Below are positions 1 through 5,626 of a stretch of DNA of 5,626 nucleotides, piece by piece. The stretch lies in NCBI GenBank assembly GCA_018830765.1, contig JAHJRJ010000210.1:1-5626 (forward strand). The letters run 5' to 3'. The stretch is from Bacteroidota bacterium. Lineage in GTDB: Bacteria > Bacteroidota > Ignavibacteria > UBA10030 > BY39. Positions within the stretch are counted from its first letter, which is position 1, and each line of letters opens with the position of its first letter. The position numbers and the translations under genes are program-made. Under the pieces are notes generated by a model. The model was not told the DNA's origin. It did no database searches and was given only the letters and a program-made list of their open reading frames with translations.

Positions 1-13
1 AAGAAATAATTCT

Positions 14-1393
14 ATGGAAACTTCTATACTCGAAAAAACTAAACAGCTAATCGAAAAACATAATATTGAATTTATTGATTTAAAAACTATAGATTTAGTC
101 GGTAAACTTCACCATATCACTGTGCCGTATGAAGAAGGGATACTTGAATCGTTGGTTGACGAAGGTGTCGGTTTCGACGGTTCGAGCTACGGATTTTCGA
201 AAGTAGAGCGCAGTGACATGATATTAGTGCCCGACTTTTCGACGAGTGTAATTGACCCGTTTAGAACGGCGCCAACTTTGAGCGTGCTTACAGAAGTTCA
301 CCTTACCGACGCGGACAAAGCAAGGTTTTCGCAAGATGGAAGATTTGTAGCAAAGAAAGCTGAAGAATTTTTAATTGACAGCGGTATTGCAGATACTGCA
401 CTTTGGGGACCGGAATTCGAGTTCTACATTTTCTCGAAAGTAGAATTCGACACGCGAACAGCTTTTTCATTTTATAAATTAGAGCATCAAGAAGAATTTT
501 TTGCAAACGCTTATCACGCAGCAAATCCGTTCGATATTTACGACGATTTCCGTGACGAGGCCTCTTTATTATTTAAACAATTGAACATCGAAGTAAAATA
601 CCACCATCATGAAGTCGGCGAAAGGGGTCAACAAGAAATCGAAACACAATTCGATACTTTATTAGCTATTAGTGACAAAATTGTGTTGGCAAAATACCTG
701 TTATTTAACCTCGCCCACAAAAATAACATATACCTCACATTTATGCCGAAACCGATGTTCCAACAGGCAGGCAACGGTTTGCACATTCACCAATATTTGC
801 TTAAGGCAGGAAAGAATATTTTTTATGAAAAAGGGAAGTATGCAAACTTAAACTCATTAGCTCACTCATACATCAGCGGTTTATTGAAACACGCTCCGGC
901 TCTATGCGCATTTACTAATCCGAGCACTAATTCATACAAGAGATTAGTCCCCGGGTTTGAAGCACCCGTTGCTATAACATTCGGACAAGCAAATCGGTCA
1001 GCTGCGATACGAATCCCGTCCTATGTCAAAAACCCGGAAGAGACTCGCTTCGAATACAGACCGCCCGATGCCACAGCCAATCCTTACTTCCTAATGAGTG
1101 CTATGTTGATGGCAGGAATCGACGGTATCATAAACAACTGGGACCCCATAAAAGAAAAATTAGGTCCGATAGACACAAACATTTACGACACTGCTGATAA
1201 AAATATAAAATTTTTACCGAAAAGCCTCGAAGAGGCATTAGACGCTTTAGCCCAGGACAATGAATTTCTGAAAAGAGGCAACGTATTCACCGACGACCTT
1301 ATTCAACAGTGGATAAAAACAAAAGAGGGGGATATAAAATCCATTGCTACAATGCCGCATCCGTACGAGTATAAAATGTACTTTAATTTATAG
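14..1393 (+). CDS. glnA: Type I glutamine synthetase
   Basis: Makes glutamine from glutamate, ammonia and ATP in the cytoplasm; the family forms dodecamers. All active-site landmarks are visible (E. coli counterpart in brackets): FDGSS with D55 (D50), GPEFEF with E134 and E136 (E129, E131), HHHEV with E200 and E208 (E212, E220), GNGLHIH with H257 (H269), NSYKRLVPGFEAP with E316 (E327), NRSAAIRIP with R328 and R333 (R339, R344), and FEYRPPD with E347 and R349 (E357, R359). Its 459 residues lie between B. subtilis GSI-alpha and E. coli GSI-beta lengths. The C-terminus (FLKRGNVFTDD, MPHPYEY) resembles GSI-beta, but the E. coli-type insert between E136 and E200 is shorter. Y391 in NIYD aligns with adenylylated Tyr397 of E. 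coli, yet the following LPPEE is absent and GSI-alpha also has a Tyr here, so control by adenylylation is unproven. The ATG gives a full-length N-terminus; only 13 nt precede it, without a clear Shine-Dalgarno, so promoter control cannot be judged. The lipoprotein gene follows after 5 nt. Confidence 0.97.
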   Translation: METSILEKTKQLIEKHNIEFIDLKTIDLVGKLHHITVPYEEGILESLVDEGVGFDGSSYGFSKVERSDMILVPDFSTSVIDPFRTAPTLSVLTEVHLTDADKARFSQDGRFVAKKAEEFLIDSGIADTALWGPEFEFYIFSKVEFDTRTAFSFYKLEHQEEFFANAYHAANPFDIYDDFRDEASLLFKQLNIEVKYHHHEVGERGQQEIETQFDTLLAISDKIVLAKYLLFNLAHKNNIYLTFMPKPMFQQAGNGLHIHQYLLKAGKNIFYEKGKYANLNSLAHSYISGLLKHAPALCAFTNPSTNSYKRLVPGFEAPVAITFGQANRSAAIRIPSYVKNPEETRFEYRPPDATANPYFLMSAMLMAGIDGIINNWDPIKEKLGPIDTNIYDTADKNIKFLPKSLEEALDALAQDNEFLKRGNVFTDDLIQQWIKTKEGDIKSIATMPHPYEYKMYFNL

Positions 1394-1398
1394 AAATC

Positions 1399-1743
1399 AT
1401 GCAAAAACAATATAGCAAACGTTCAGTAACTTTTTCTCTCATTCTGCTTGTAGTTGTTTTTTCCATCATAAGTTGTTCGCTCAAAGACAAAGAGATACCT
1501 ATGGAAACGTTTGTGAATATTTACGTTGACTTGGTAATTACAAAAGGGATGGCTTCGGTTGATGGGTTGACTGATTCAATTTTATTTATAGAGAAGGAAA
1601 CAATCTACAAAAAATACGATGTTACTGAGGCGCAAATCAGAAATACAATCGAATTTTACAATAAAGATGTACACAAATGGAAAGCATTTTACGAGGCAGT
1701 CACCCGTAAACTTGAAGAATTGCAAAAATCAGAAGAAAATTAA
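1399..1743 (+). CDS. Small lipoprotein, DUF4296-like
   Basis: A 114-residue putative lipoprotein of unknown function. The N-terminus is a typical lipoprotein signal: basic residues (K3, K7, R8), a hydrophobic stretch at about 11-24, then a lipobox-like IISC with C26 as the predicted lipidated residue, so mature protein should be membrane-attached on the outer face of the inner membrane or in the outer membrane. The mature part is charged and looks helical. The pattern IPMETFVNIYVDL, then IYKKYDVTEAQI, then IEFYNKD and a final Lys/Glu-rich helix, is what I recall of DUF4296, a family of small Bacteroidota lipoproteins; this assignment is from memory of the family pattern. The ATG lies 5 nt after the glnA stop, so it is probably co-transcribed with glnA, but nothing in the protein links it to nitrogen metabolism. 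No Shine-Dalgarno is visible. Its TAA stop shares bases with the stop of the convergent kinase gene. Confidence 0.8.
   Translation: MQKQYSKRSVTFSLILLVVVFSIISCSLKDKEIPMETFVNIYVDLVITKGMASVDGLTDSILFIEKETIYKKYDVTEAQIRNTIEFYNKDVHKWKAFYEAVTRKLEELQKSEEN
1740..1743. other. Shared palindromic stop of two convergent genes
   Basis: The four bases TTAA hold the TAA stop of the lipoprotein gene (plus strand, 1741-1743) and the TAA stop of the histidine kinase gene (minus strand, 1742-1740). I see no GC-rich hairpin with a T-run on either side, so there is no evident intrinsic terminator here and transcripts may run into one another as antisense RNA. Confidence 0.9.
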
Positions 1744-3539
1744 TCGTCAGCTTTCCTAATTGTGAACTTGAAAGTGCTCCCTTTTCCGAATTCGCTTTCG
1801 ACCCATATTTTCCCATCGTGTGCCTCGACAATTTCTTTACATATCCATAACCCCAATCCGCTTCCCTTGATTTTTTTTACTTCAGTAGAATCAACGCGTG
1901 AAAATTTTTGGAATAATTTATCGTGATACTCCTGCTTAATACCTATGCCTTCGTCGGTCACAGAAAACAAAACTTCATCACTCGAATAATCATAAACAGC
2001 TACCGAAATATTACAGCCATTCGGTGAATATTTAATGGAATTCGACAAAAGGTTTTGTAATACTTGACGAAGTCGAGCTTGATCGGCTTTGATAAAAGAA
2101 ACACTCTGGTCAACTGTATAATTGACACTGTGCCGGTTTGAAAATCGCACCGATGATATTGCATCTCTTATCACACGTTCTACGTTCACAACCTTTGACT
2201 CGATTGTCACTTGACCGGATTCTATTTCTGTAATCGACAATGTATCTTCAGCTAATTGGTTCAACCGGTTTGCTTGGTCAACGATCATTGTCAGGTATTC
2301 TTTGAAACGGTTCATCTTTTGGACTTCCTCGTTCCGCAACAACGTCTTAGCTGCAAGTATTATAGTTGATAGTGGAGAACGGAAATCATGTGAGACGATT
2401 CCTAAAAACTCGGATTTTAAGTGGTCTAAGTCAGTCAACTTCAGATTCGCTTCCATTATCTCCTTATAGAGTTGTGCGTTATTCAAAGCGCTCGATATCT
2501 GGTCGCCGAGTGTTTGTAAAACGACCACATCCATCTCATCGAAAGCATACGTTTTGGAATCTTCAATATTCAGAACTCCCACGACTTCTCCGCTAATTTT
2601 AATAGGAAGCACAAGCTCCGATTTTGTAGCGTGGTATTCGAAAGGTGCATACCTCGGGTCTTGAGCAACGTCGTTTGCTAATGCATATTCACCGTGTTGC
2701 GCAACCCATCCTATCAAACCTTCCCCTACTTTTTGCTTCATACCGATTACCGAAACATTTTCGTAACCGCCTGCGTGTGCTTTTACTATTAACTCCGACT
2801 TGTTTTCTGTAAACAATAAAATAGAAACGTCATAGTAACTAAAGTTTTGCTGAATGGCTTCTACTGTCGCATTCAATAATTCCTCAATTTCGAGCGTAGA
2901 GTTGAGTTTTTGAGAAATCTCATTCATTATTTCGATTTGCGTTATCCGTTTTTTCGCTTCTTCAAAAAAAGAAACATTTTTAATGACTACCGCAACCTGC
3001 AAACCAAAAAGCTGTGCAATTGCTAAATCTTCTTCTTTATAATTATCCGGGTTCATTGACCCAAAAATCAGACAACCTACTTTATCTTGACCACTTTTAA
3101 TCGGAACAGCAAGAAATGTCTTTATCCCCAATTCCTCAAATTTACCCTCTAAAGCATTACTTCTCCCCTGTCCTGAAGTCGAGTCGCATATCAATGGCGA
3201 TTGGTTTCTTATTACCCAACCCGGTATCCCCTCTTCTATGTTAAAATAATTGTGATTCAAACCCGATGCATCGGTAATTGGTGAAAGCGTTACAATATAA
3301 TAATAAGTGTGCATTGGATTAAGCAGCGCCAAATATAAAACCTCATAGTCCGTCAGCCAATGTGTTTCGTTTCTTAGAATTTCAAATATTTCTTCTTTGC
3401 TAACAGCTGCATCGATCTGGAGAACGATTTCGGAGAGAGTGGTTAAACGCCTTATCAATCCGTATCCTTCTAATAACCCGGTCGATTGTTCATCAGAAAT
3501 TGACTTTTTGATCTTACTTTTACCTACTTTACTTTTCAT
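1740..3539 (-). CDS. Soluble GAF-GAF sensor histidine kinase
   Basis: A 599-residue two-component sensor kinase. Domains in order: a Lys/Ser-rich N-terminus (1-20), a first GAF domain (about 45-190, with EEGIPGWVIRNQ and a TFLAVPIKSG core), a short helical linker, a second GAF domain (about 215-355, with VGEGLIGWVAQHGE and LVLPIKISGEVVGVLNIED), a coiled-coil-like connector (about 355-375), a HisKA domain with the phospho-acceptor H384 in SHDFRSPL, and a HATPase_c domain. The ATP-binding boxes are intact: N box NLLSNSIKYS (N500), G1 box DEGIGI (D529), F box LFQKFSRV, G2 box GSGLGLWI. No membrane segment, HAMP or receiver domain is seen, so it should sense a cytoplasmic signal through the GAF domains; the ligand cannot be told. 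I see no Cys/His pattern that would clearly mark haem, iron-sulfur or bilin binding. No response regulator lies in the window, making it an orphan here. It starts 20 nt after purM and is probably co-transcribed with it. Confidence 0.95.
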   Translation of the reverse strand: MKSKVGKSKIKKSISDEQSTGLLEGYGLIRRLTTLSEIVLQIDAAVSKEEIFEILRNETHWLTDYEVLYLALLNPMHTYYYIVTLSPITDASGLNHNYFNIEEGIPGWVIRNQSPLICDSTSGQGRSNALEGKFEELGIKTFLAVPIKSGQDKVGCLIFGSMNPDNYKEEDLAIAQLFGLQVAVVIKNVSFFEEAKKRITQIEIMNEISQKLNSTLEIEELLNATVEAIQQNFSYYDVSILLFTENKSELIVKAHAGGYENVSVIGMKQKVGEGLIGWVAQHGEYALANDVAQDPRYAPFEYHATKSELVLPIKISGEVVGVLNIEDSKTYAFDEMDVVVLQTLGDQISSALNNAQLYKEIMEANLKLTDLDHLKSEFLGIVSHDFRSPLSTIILAAKTLLRNEEVQKMNRFKEYLTMIVDQANRLNQLAEDTLSITEIESGQVTIESKVVNVERVIRDAISSVRFSNRHSVNYTVDQSVSFIKADQARLRQVLQNLLSNSIKYSPNGCNISVAVYDYSSDEVLFSVTDEGIGIKQEYHDKLFQKFSRVDSTEVKKIKGSGLGLWICKEIVEAHDGKIWVESEFGKGSTFKFTIRKADD

Positions 3540-3551
3540 TTATCTTTATTT

Positions 3552-3557
3552 TCCTGT
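3552..3557 (-). promoter_or_regulatory. Ribosome binding site of the histidine kinase gene
   Basis: On the minus strand ACAGGA lies in the 20-nt gap between purM and the kinase, with 12 nt (AAATAAAGATAA) between it and the ATG. The spacing is longer than the usual 5-9 nt, but the same core and the same 12-nt spacing occur before purM, which supports both starts. Confidence 0.5.
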
Positions 3558-3559
3558 TT

Positions 3560-4558
3560 TTATACGATTACTTTTCCGATAACGAACGGTTTTTCGCCGA
3601 CATCGTTTAATACATCTAAAATTTTTTCATAACCTTTTCTTGAGGAAATAATCACTAACCCTACGCCCAAGTTAAAAGTTTTTCGCATTTCATCTTCTGT
3701 AATATCGCCGAGTTTATTTATCAAACCGAAAATCTTAGGGCGTTCCCAACCGAACCAATCAATCTCTAACTGCAATCCTACCGGTAACAACCTTTTTGTG
3801 TTTCCTTCGATGCCACCTCCAGTGATATGAGCAATTCCGTGAACTCCCGACATCGCTTTTATTATATCAATAGCGTGAAGATACGATATGTGAATCTGTA
3901 ACAACGTTTCACCTAATCTCATACCTAACTCATCAACAAAATCGTCCACTTCAAATCGCTCGAACAAAACTGAACGAGCAAGCGAATAACCGTTCGTGTG
4001 TAATCCGTTAGAAGGGATTGCAATTAATACATCGTCGGGTTTAATTTTTTTACCGTCAATTATTTTTGATTTTTCAACGACGCCGACAATCATTCCTGCA
4101 ATATCGTACTCTTGATCGTGATAAATACCCGGCATCTCAGCCGTTTCTCCGCCAATTAAAGCACATCCGTTTTCTTTGCACGCTTTAATCATCCCACCCA
4201 AAACATCTTCTGCAATACGTTGCGATAATTTTCCGGAAGCAAAATAATCTAAAAAAAATAACGGCTGGGCACCGCTAACAGCAATGTCGTTCACGCAATG
4301 ATTCACCAAATCTTGTCCGATTGTATCGTGCTTGTCCATCATGAATGCGACCTTCAACTTCGTTCCAACACCGTCAACACTCGAAACAAGAACAGGATGT
4401 TTGTAATTTTCAAACTTTGCATCGTAGAAAGCGCCGAACAAACCGATATCGGAGAGAACAGATTTGGAAAAAGTAGATTTGACTTTAAGTTTGAGAGTGT
4501 CTATAAACTCATCACCGGCACTTATATCAACACCCGAGTTTTTGTATGTCTTAGACAA
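3560..4558 (-). CDS. purM: Phosphoribosylformylglycinamidine cyclo-ligase (AIR synthetase)
   Basis: Catalyses the ATP-dependent ring closure of FGAM to AIR, the fifth step of purine synthesis, in the cytoplasm; the family works as a dimer. At 332 residues it is close to E. coli PurM (345). Family signatures run in order: YKNSGVDI (5-12), SSVDGVGTKLKVA (59-71, the ATP-binding region), GQDLVNHCVNDI (81-92), GGETAEMPGIY (136-146), SNGLHTNGYSLAR (183-195), HITGGGI (244-250) and FNLGVGL (295-301). The start codon is TTG. An in-frame TGA lies four codons upstream (4570-4568), the first in-frame internal Met is residue 73, and SKTYKNSGVDI is the normal family N-terminus, so TTG at 4558 is the only sensible start. 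An AAAGGA lies 12 nt before it. The kinase gene follows 20 nt after the stop. No other pur gene is in the window. The function is secure; the start is likely but rests on a rare start codon, and a one-base assembly error is an alternative. Confidence 0.97.
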   Translation of the reverse strand: MSKTYKNSGVDISAGDEFIDTLKLKVKSTFSKSVLSDIGLFGAFYDAKFENYKHPVLVSSVDGVGTKLKVAFMMDKHDTIGQDLVNHCVNDIAVSGAQPLFFLDYFASGKLSQRIAEDVLGGMIKACKENGCALIGGETAEMPGIYHDQEYDIAGMIVGVVEKSKIIDGKKIKPDDVLIAIPSNGLHTNGYSLARSVLFERFEVDDFVDELGMRLGETLLQIHISYLHAIDIIKAMSGVHGIAHITGGGIEGNTKRLLPVGLQLEIDWFGWERPKIFGLINKLGDITEDEMRKTFNLGVGLVIISSRKGYEKILDVLNDVGEKPFVIGKVIV

Positions 4559-4570
4559 ATTTATTTTTCA

Positions 4571-4576
4571 TCCTTT
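4571..4576 (-). promoter_or_regulatory. Ribosome binding site of purM, overlapped by an out-of-frame ATG
   Basis: AAAGGA on the minus strand, with 12 nt (TGAAAAATAAAT) before the TTG start. The last A of the motif is also the first base of an ATG (4571-4569) that opens a six-codon frame, MKNKFV, ending in TAA at 4553-4551, a few bases inside purM and out of its frame. The site helps fix the TTG start because no in-frame ATG exists. Confidence 0.5.
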
Positions 4577-4641
4577 GTTAATATTTTTTTAGTCGTTTGT
4601 TACAATTAAATAAAATGTTTTTTATTGATAAATGCAATTTG

Positions 4642-4673
4642 TTTGCAGAATAACCGATTTGTGAGTATATTTT
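4642..4673 (+). promoter_or_regulatory. Candidate Bacteroidota-type promoter for the FAH gene
   Basis: TTTG at 4642-4645, a 20-nt spacer, then TATATTTT at 4666-4673. The Bacteroidota consensus is TTTG, 19-21 nt, TAnnTTTG, so only the last base differs. Transcription would begin near 4680, leaving a leader of about 14 nt before the ATG at 4694, consistent with the lack of a Shine-Dalgarno. In an AT-rich gap such a match can arise by chance, and it presumes the host is from that lineage. Confidence 0.35.
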
Positions 4674-4693
4674 CAATAAAAATTGTAATTATA

Positions 4694-5359
4694 ATGAAAT
4701 CAATTACCATAAGAGACACAAAAGAAAATATCCCAGTCGGAAAAATACTGTGTATAGGCAGGAATTACGCTGAACACGCAAAAGAAATGAAAGCGGATGT
4801 CCTGGAAACACCGGTAGTATTCATAAAACCCTCCACCGCAATTATTTTTGATGGTGAGGAAATCGTCATCCCGAAAATTTCCGACGATATGCATCACGAA
4901 GTTGAGTTAGTTGTTGCAATCGGCAAAAGCGGCAAGAACATCCCCGCATCCGAAGCTCATTCGCACATACTGGGCTATGCTATCGGTCTGGATATGACTT
5001 TGCGGGATGTTCAAAGCGACGCTAAGAAAAAAGGTTTACCTTGGACTGCAGCAAAAGGTTTTGATACTTCGGCTCCGGTTTCCGAAATCATACCCGCTAA
5101 ACTGATTTCCGACCCTCACAATCTCACACTCATTTGTAGAGTAAACGGCGAGGTACGGCAACAATCATCAACGGATAAGATGATTTCCAGAATCGAAAAG
5201 TTAATTGAATACATTTCTACTATCTTCACACTCGAGCGAGGCGACCTGATTTTTACCGGAACTCCCGAGGGAGTCAGCCGCGTAGTCAACGGCGATATAA
5301 TCGAAGCCGAATTAGTCGGTTTTGCTAAAATCATCCACCAAGTAAAATCAGCATATTAA
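4694..5359 (+). CDS. Fumarylacetoacetate hydrolase family protein (acylpyruvase/oxaloacetate decarboxylase-like)
   Basis: A 221-residue single-domain FAH-fold enzyme, the size of the FAHD1/YcgM group, which splits acylpyruvates or decarboxylates or tautomerises oxaloacetate in the cytoplasm with a bound Mg2+ or Mn2+. Metal ligands are present: HHEVEL with E69 and E71, and GLD with D100. The lid-helix pair of FAHD1 (His and Glu three residues on) is matched by H28 and E31 in GRNYAEHAKEM. Further signatures are FIKPSTAI (43-50), PWTAAKGFD (116-124, K121) and GDLIFTGTPEGV (183-194). The frame is open further back to a TTG at 4625, but that adds 23 hydrophobic residues not expected in the family, and the ATG at 4694 gives the normal N-terminus just before VGKILCIGRNYAEH. 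No Shine-Dalgarno is seen. It is first in a plus-strand unit with the peptidase gene. The exact substrate cannot be read from sequence; 2-hydroxyhepta-diene-dioate isomerases share this fold. Confidence 0.92.
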   Translation: MKSITIRDTKENIPVGKILCIGRNYAEHAKEMKADVLETPVVFIKPSTAIIFDGEEIVIPKISDDMHHEVELVVAIGKSGKNIPASEAHSHILGYAIGLDMTLRDVQSDAKKKGLPWTAAKGFDTSAPVSEIIPAKLISDPHNLTLICRVNGEVRQQSSTDKMISRIEKLIEYISTIFTLERGDLIFTGTPEGVSRVVNGDIIEAELVGFAKIIHQVKSAY

Positions 5360-5374
5360 GTTTCAATCTATCAT

Positions 5375-5626
5375 ATGAGAAAATTTATTCTATATTCGAT
5401 GATACTTGTTTTCATTGTGATTATCATCGGTTACGGTTTTTTGAAATCCAGCTCAACCGAAAATAATCTACCCGCTTTGACTGTCCCGGAAACAAGTGTT
5501 GTCAATAAAATTTATGAGAAGTTCGAAAAATTAGAAACTGACCTAAAAGATTATATATGGCCGACTGACGCAAGCACGCGCATCACTTCTACATTTGCCG
5601 AGTACAGAAGTACCCATTTCCACGGC
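5375..5626 (+). CDS. M23-type (LytM-like) peptidase, N-terminal part, cut by window edge
   Basis: The first 84 codons of a gene that is still open at the window end. After a short basic start (MRKF) comes a hydrophobic segment at about 4-23, which fits a signal anchor or uncleaved signal peptide, then a polar linker with a Lys/Glu-rich helix (about 42-60), then DYIWPTDASTRITSTFAEY and RSTHFHG. The WPTD, then ITSTFAEYR, then HFHG order is the typical entry to an M23 domain, where HxxxD supplies the first zinc ligands: H83 would be the first, and the matching Asp should lie just past the edge. The family cuts peptide cross-links of peptidoglycan from the periplasmic side; inactive members serve as scaffolds or amidase activators, and the rest of the site is not visible. 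The ATG is 15 nt after the FAH stop without a Shine-Dalgarno, suggesting one transcript. Confidence 0.75.
   Translation, partial: MRKFILYSMILVFIVIIIGYGFLKSSSTENNLPALTVPETSVVNKIYEKFEKLETDLKDYIWPTDASTRITSTFAEYRSTHFHG

Larger units (their letters stand above)
4559..4693. other. Divergent intergenic region between purM and the FAH gene
   Basis: These 135 nt must carry the start signals for both the minus-strand purM-kinase unit and the plus-strand FAH-peptidase unit. The stretch is very AT-rich. A plausible Bacteroidota-type promoter faces right; for purM I found no good promoter match. A 7-bp stem made only of A-T pairs (AATAAAA at 4609-4615 against TTTTATT at 4620-4626) is visible but too weak to call a terminator or operator. 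I saw no conserved purine riboswitch core and no convincing long palindrome. Confidence 0.6.

Noticed and set aside
303..524. Open frame of 73 codons on the minus strand inside glnA
   Set aside because: It lies wholly within a clearly coding gene, has no recognisable motif or start signal, and its composition looks like an antisense shadow.
1751..1776. CTTTC...GAAAG near the convergent gene ends as a terminator
   Set aside because: Only five pairs with a 14-nt loop and no T-run; it lies within the kinase coding sequence.
2366..2596. Plus-strand open frame of 76 codons inside the histidine kinase gene
   Set aside because: Antisense to the region between the second GAF domain and the HisKA domain; Arg/Ser-rich translation with no domain pattern.
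3397..3582. Plus-strand frame ending in a strongly hydrophobic segment, like a small membrane protein
   Set aside because: The hydrophobic run is what antisense reading of the Lys-rich kinase N-terminus and AT-rich spacer gives. There is no start signal, and it crosses the purM-kinase junction.
4298..4609. Plus-strand frame of 103 codons antisense to the 5' part of purM
   Set aside because: Fully explained by purM coding constraint on the other strand; the translation shows no family resemblance.
4609..4626. AT-only inverted repeat AATAAAA/TTTTATT in the divergent gap
   Set aside because: Seven A-T pairs with a 4-nt loop are expected by chance in such AT-rich DNA and are too weak for a terminator; no T-run context distinguishes it.
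4559..4693. Possible purine riboswitch upstream of purM
   Set aside because: I could not find the paired stems or conserved loop core of a purine or related riboswitch on the minus strand; the gap is short and almost all A and T.
4700..4897. Minus-strand open frame of 65 codons inside the FAH gene
   Set aside because: Lies within a well supported gene on the opposite strand and has no motif of its own.
5116..5334. Minus-strand open frame of 72 codons inside the FAH gene
   Set aside because: Antisense shadow of the conserved C-terminal FAH region; no motif, no ribosome binding site.

Overview
The window is a compact, AT-rich piece of bacterial chromosome with six genes, five complete and one cut by the right edge. 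I see no RNA genes, insertion sequences, CRISPR or phage-type sequence. The best guess for the host is the Bacteroidota/Chlorobiota/Ignavibacteriota group. The reasons are a small lipoprotein resembling DUF4296 (a family I know mainly from Bacteroidota), near absence of Shine-Dalgarno motifs on the plus-strand genes, a match to the Bacteroidota promoter pattern (TTTG, about 20 nt, TAnnTTTG), and a cytoplasmic GAF-GAF histidine kinase. This is inference; a protein search would settle it.

Layout: (1) 14-1743, plus strand: a type I glutamine synthetase followed 5 nt later by a DUF4296-like lipoprotein. (2) 1740-4558, minus strand: purM (AIR synthetase, purine synthesis) followed 20 nt later by a 599-residue soluble histidine kinase with two GAF domains. 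The kinase and the lipoprotein converge and share the four bases TTAA, so each stop codon lies in the other gene. (3) 4559-4693: a 135-nt AT-rich divergent intergenic region. (4) 4694-5626, plus strand: a fumarylacetoacetate hydrolase (FAH) family enzyme, then, 15 nt on, the start of a membrane-anchored M23-type peptidase that runs off the window.

How the genes relate: GlnA makes glutamine, and glutamine is the nitrogen donor in the PurL step just before PurM, but the two genes lie on opposite strands and I see no evidence of shared control. The kinase has all catalytic boxes but no response regulator nearby, so its partner is elsewhere. The FAH enzyme probably handles small oxo-acids, and the M23 protein acts on the cell wall. 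These look like ordinary housekeeping genes in short operons. I found no convincing new system. The points most worth a second look are the TTG start of purM with its odd leader, the unusual subtype of the glutamine synthetase, and the purM-kinase pairing.
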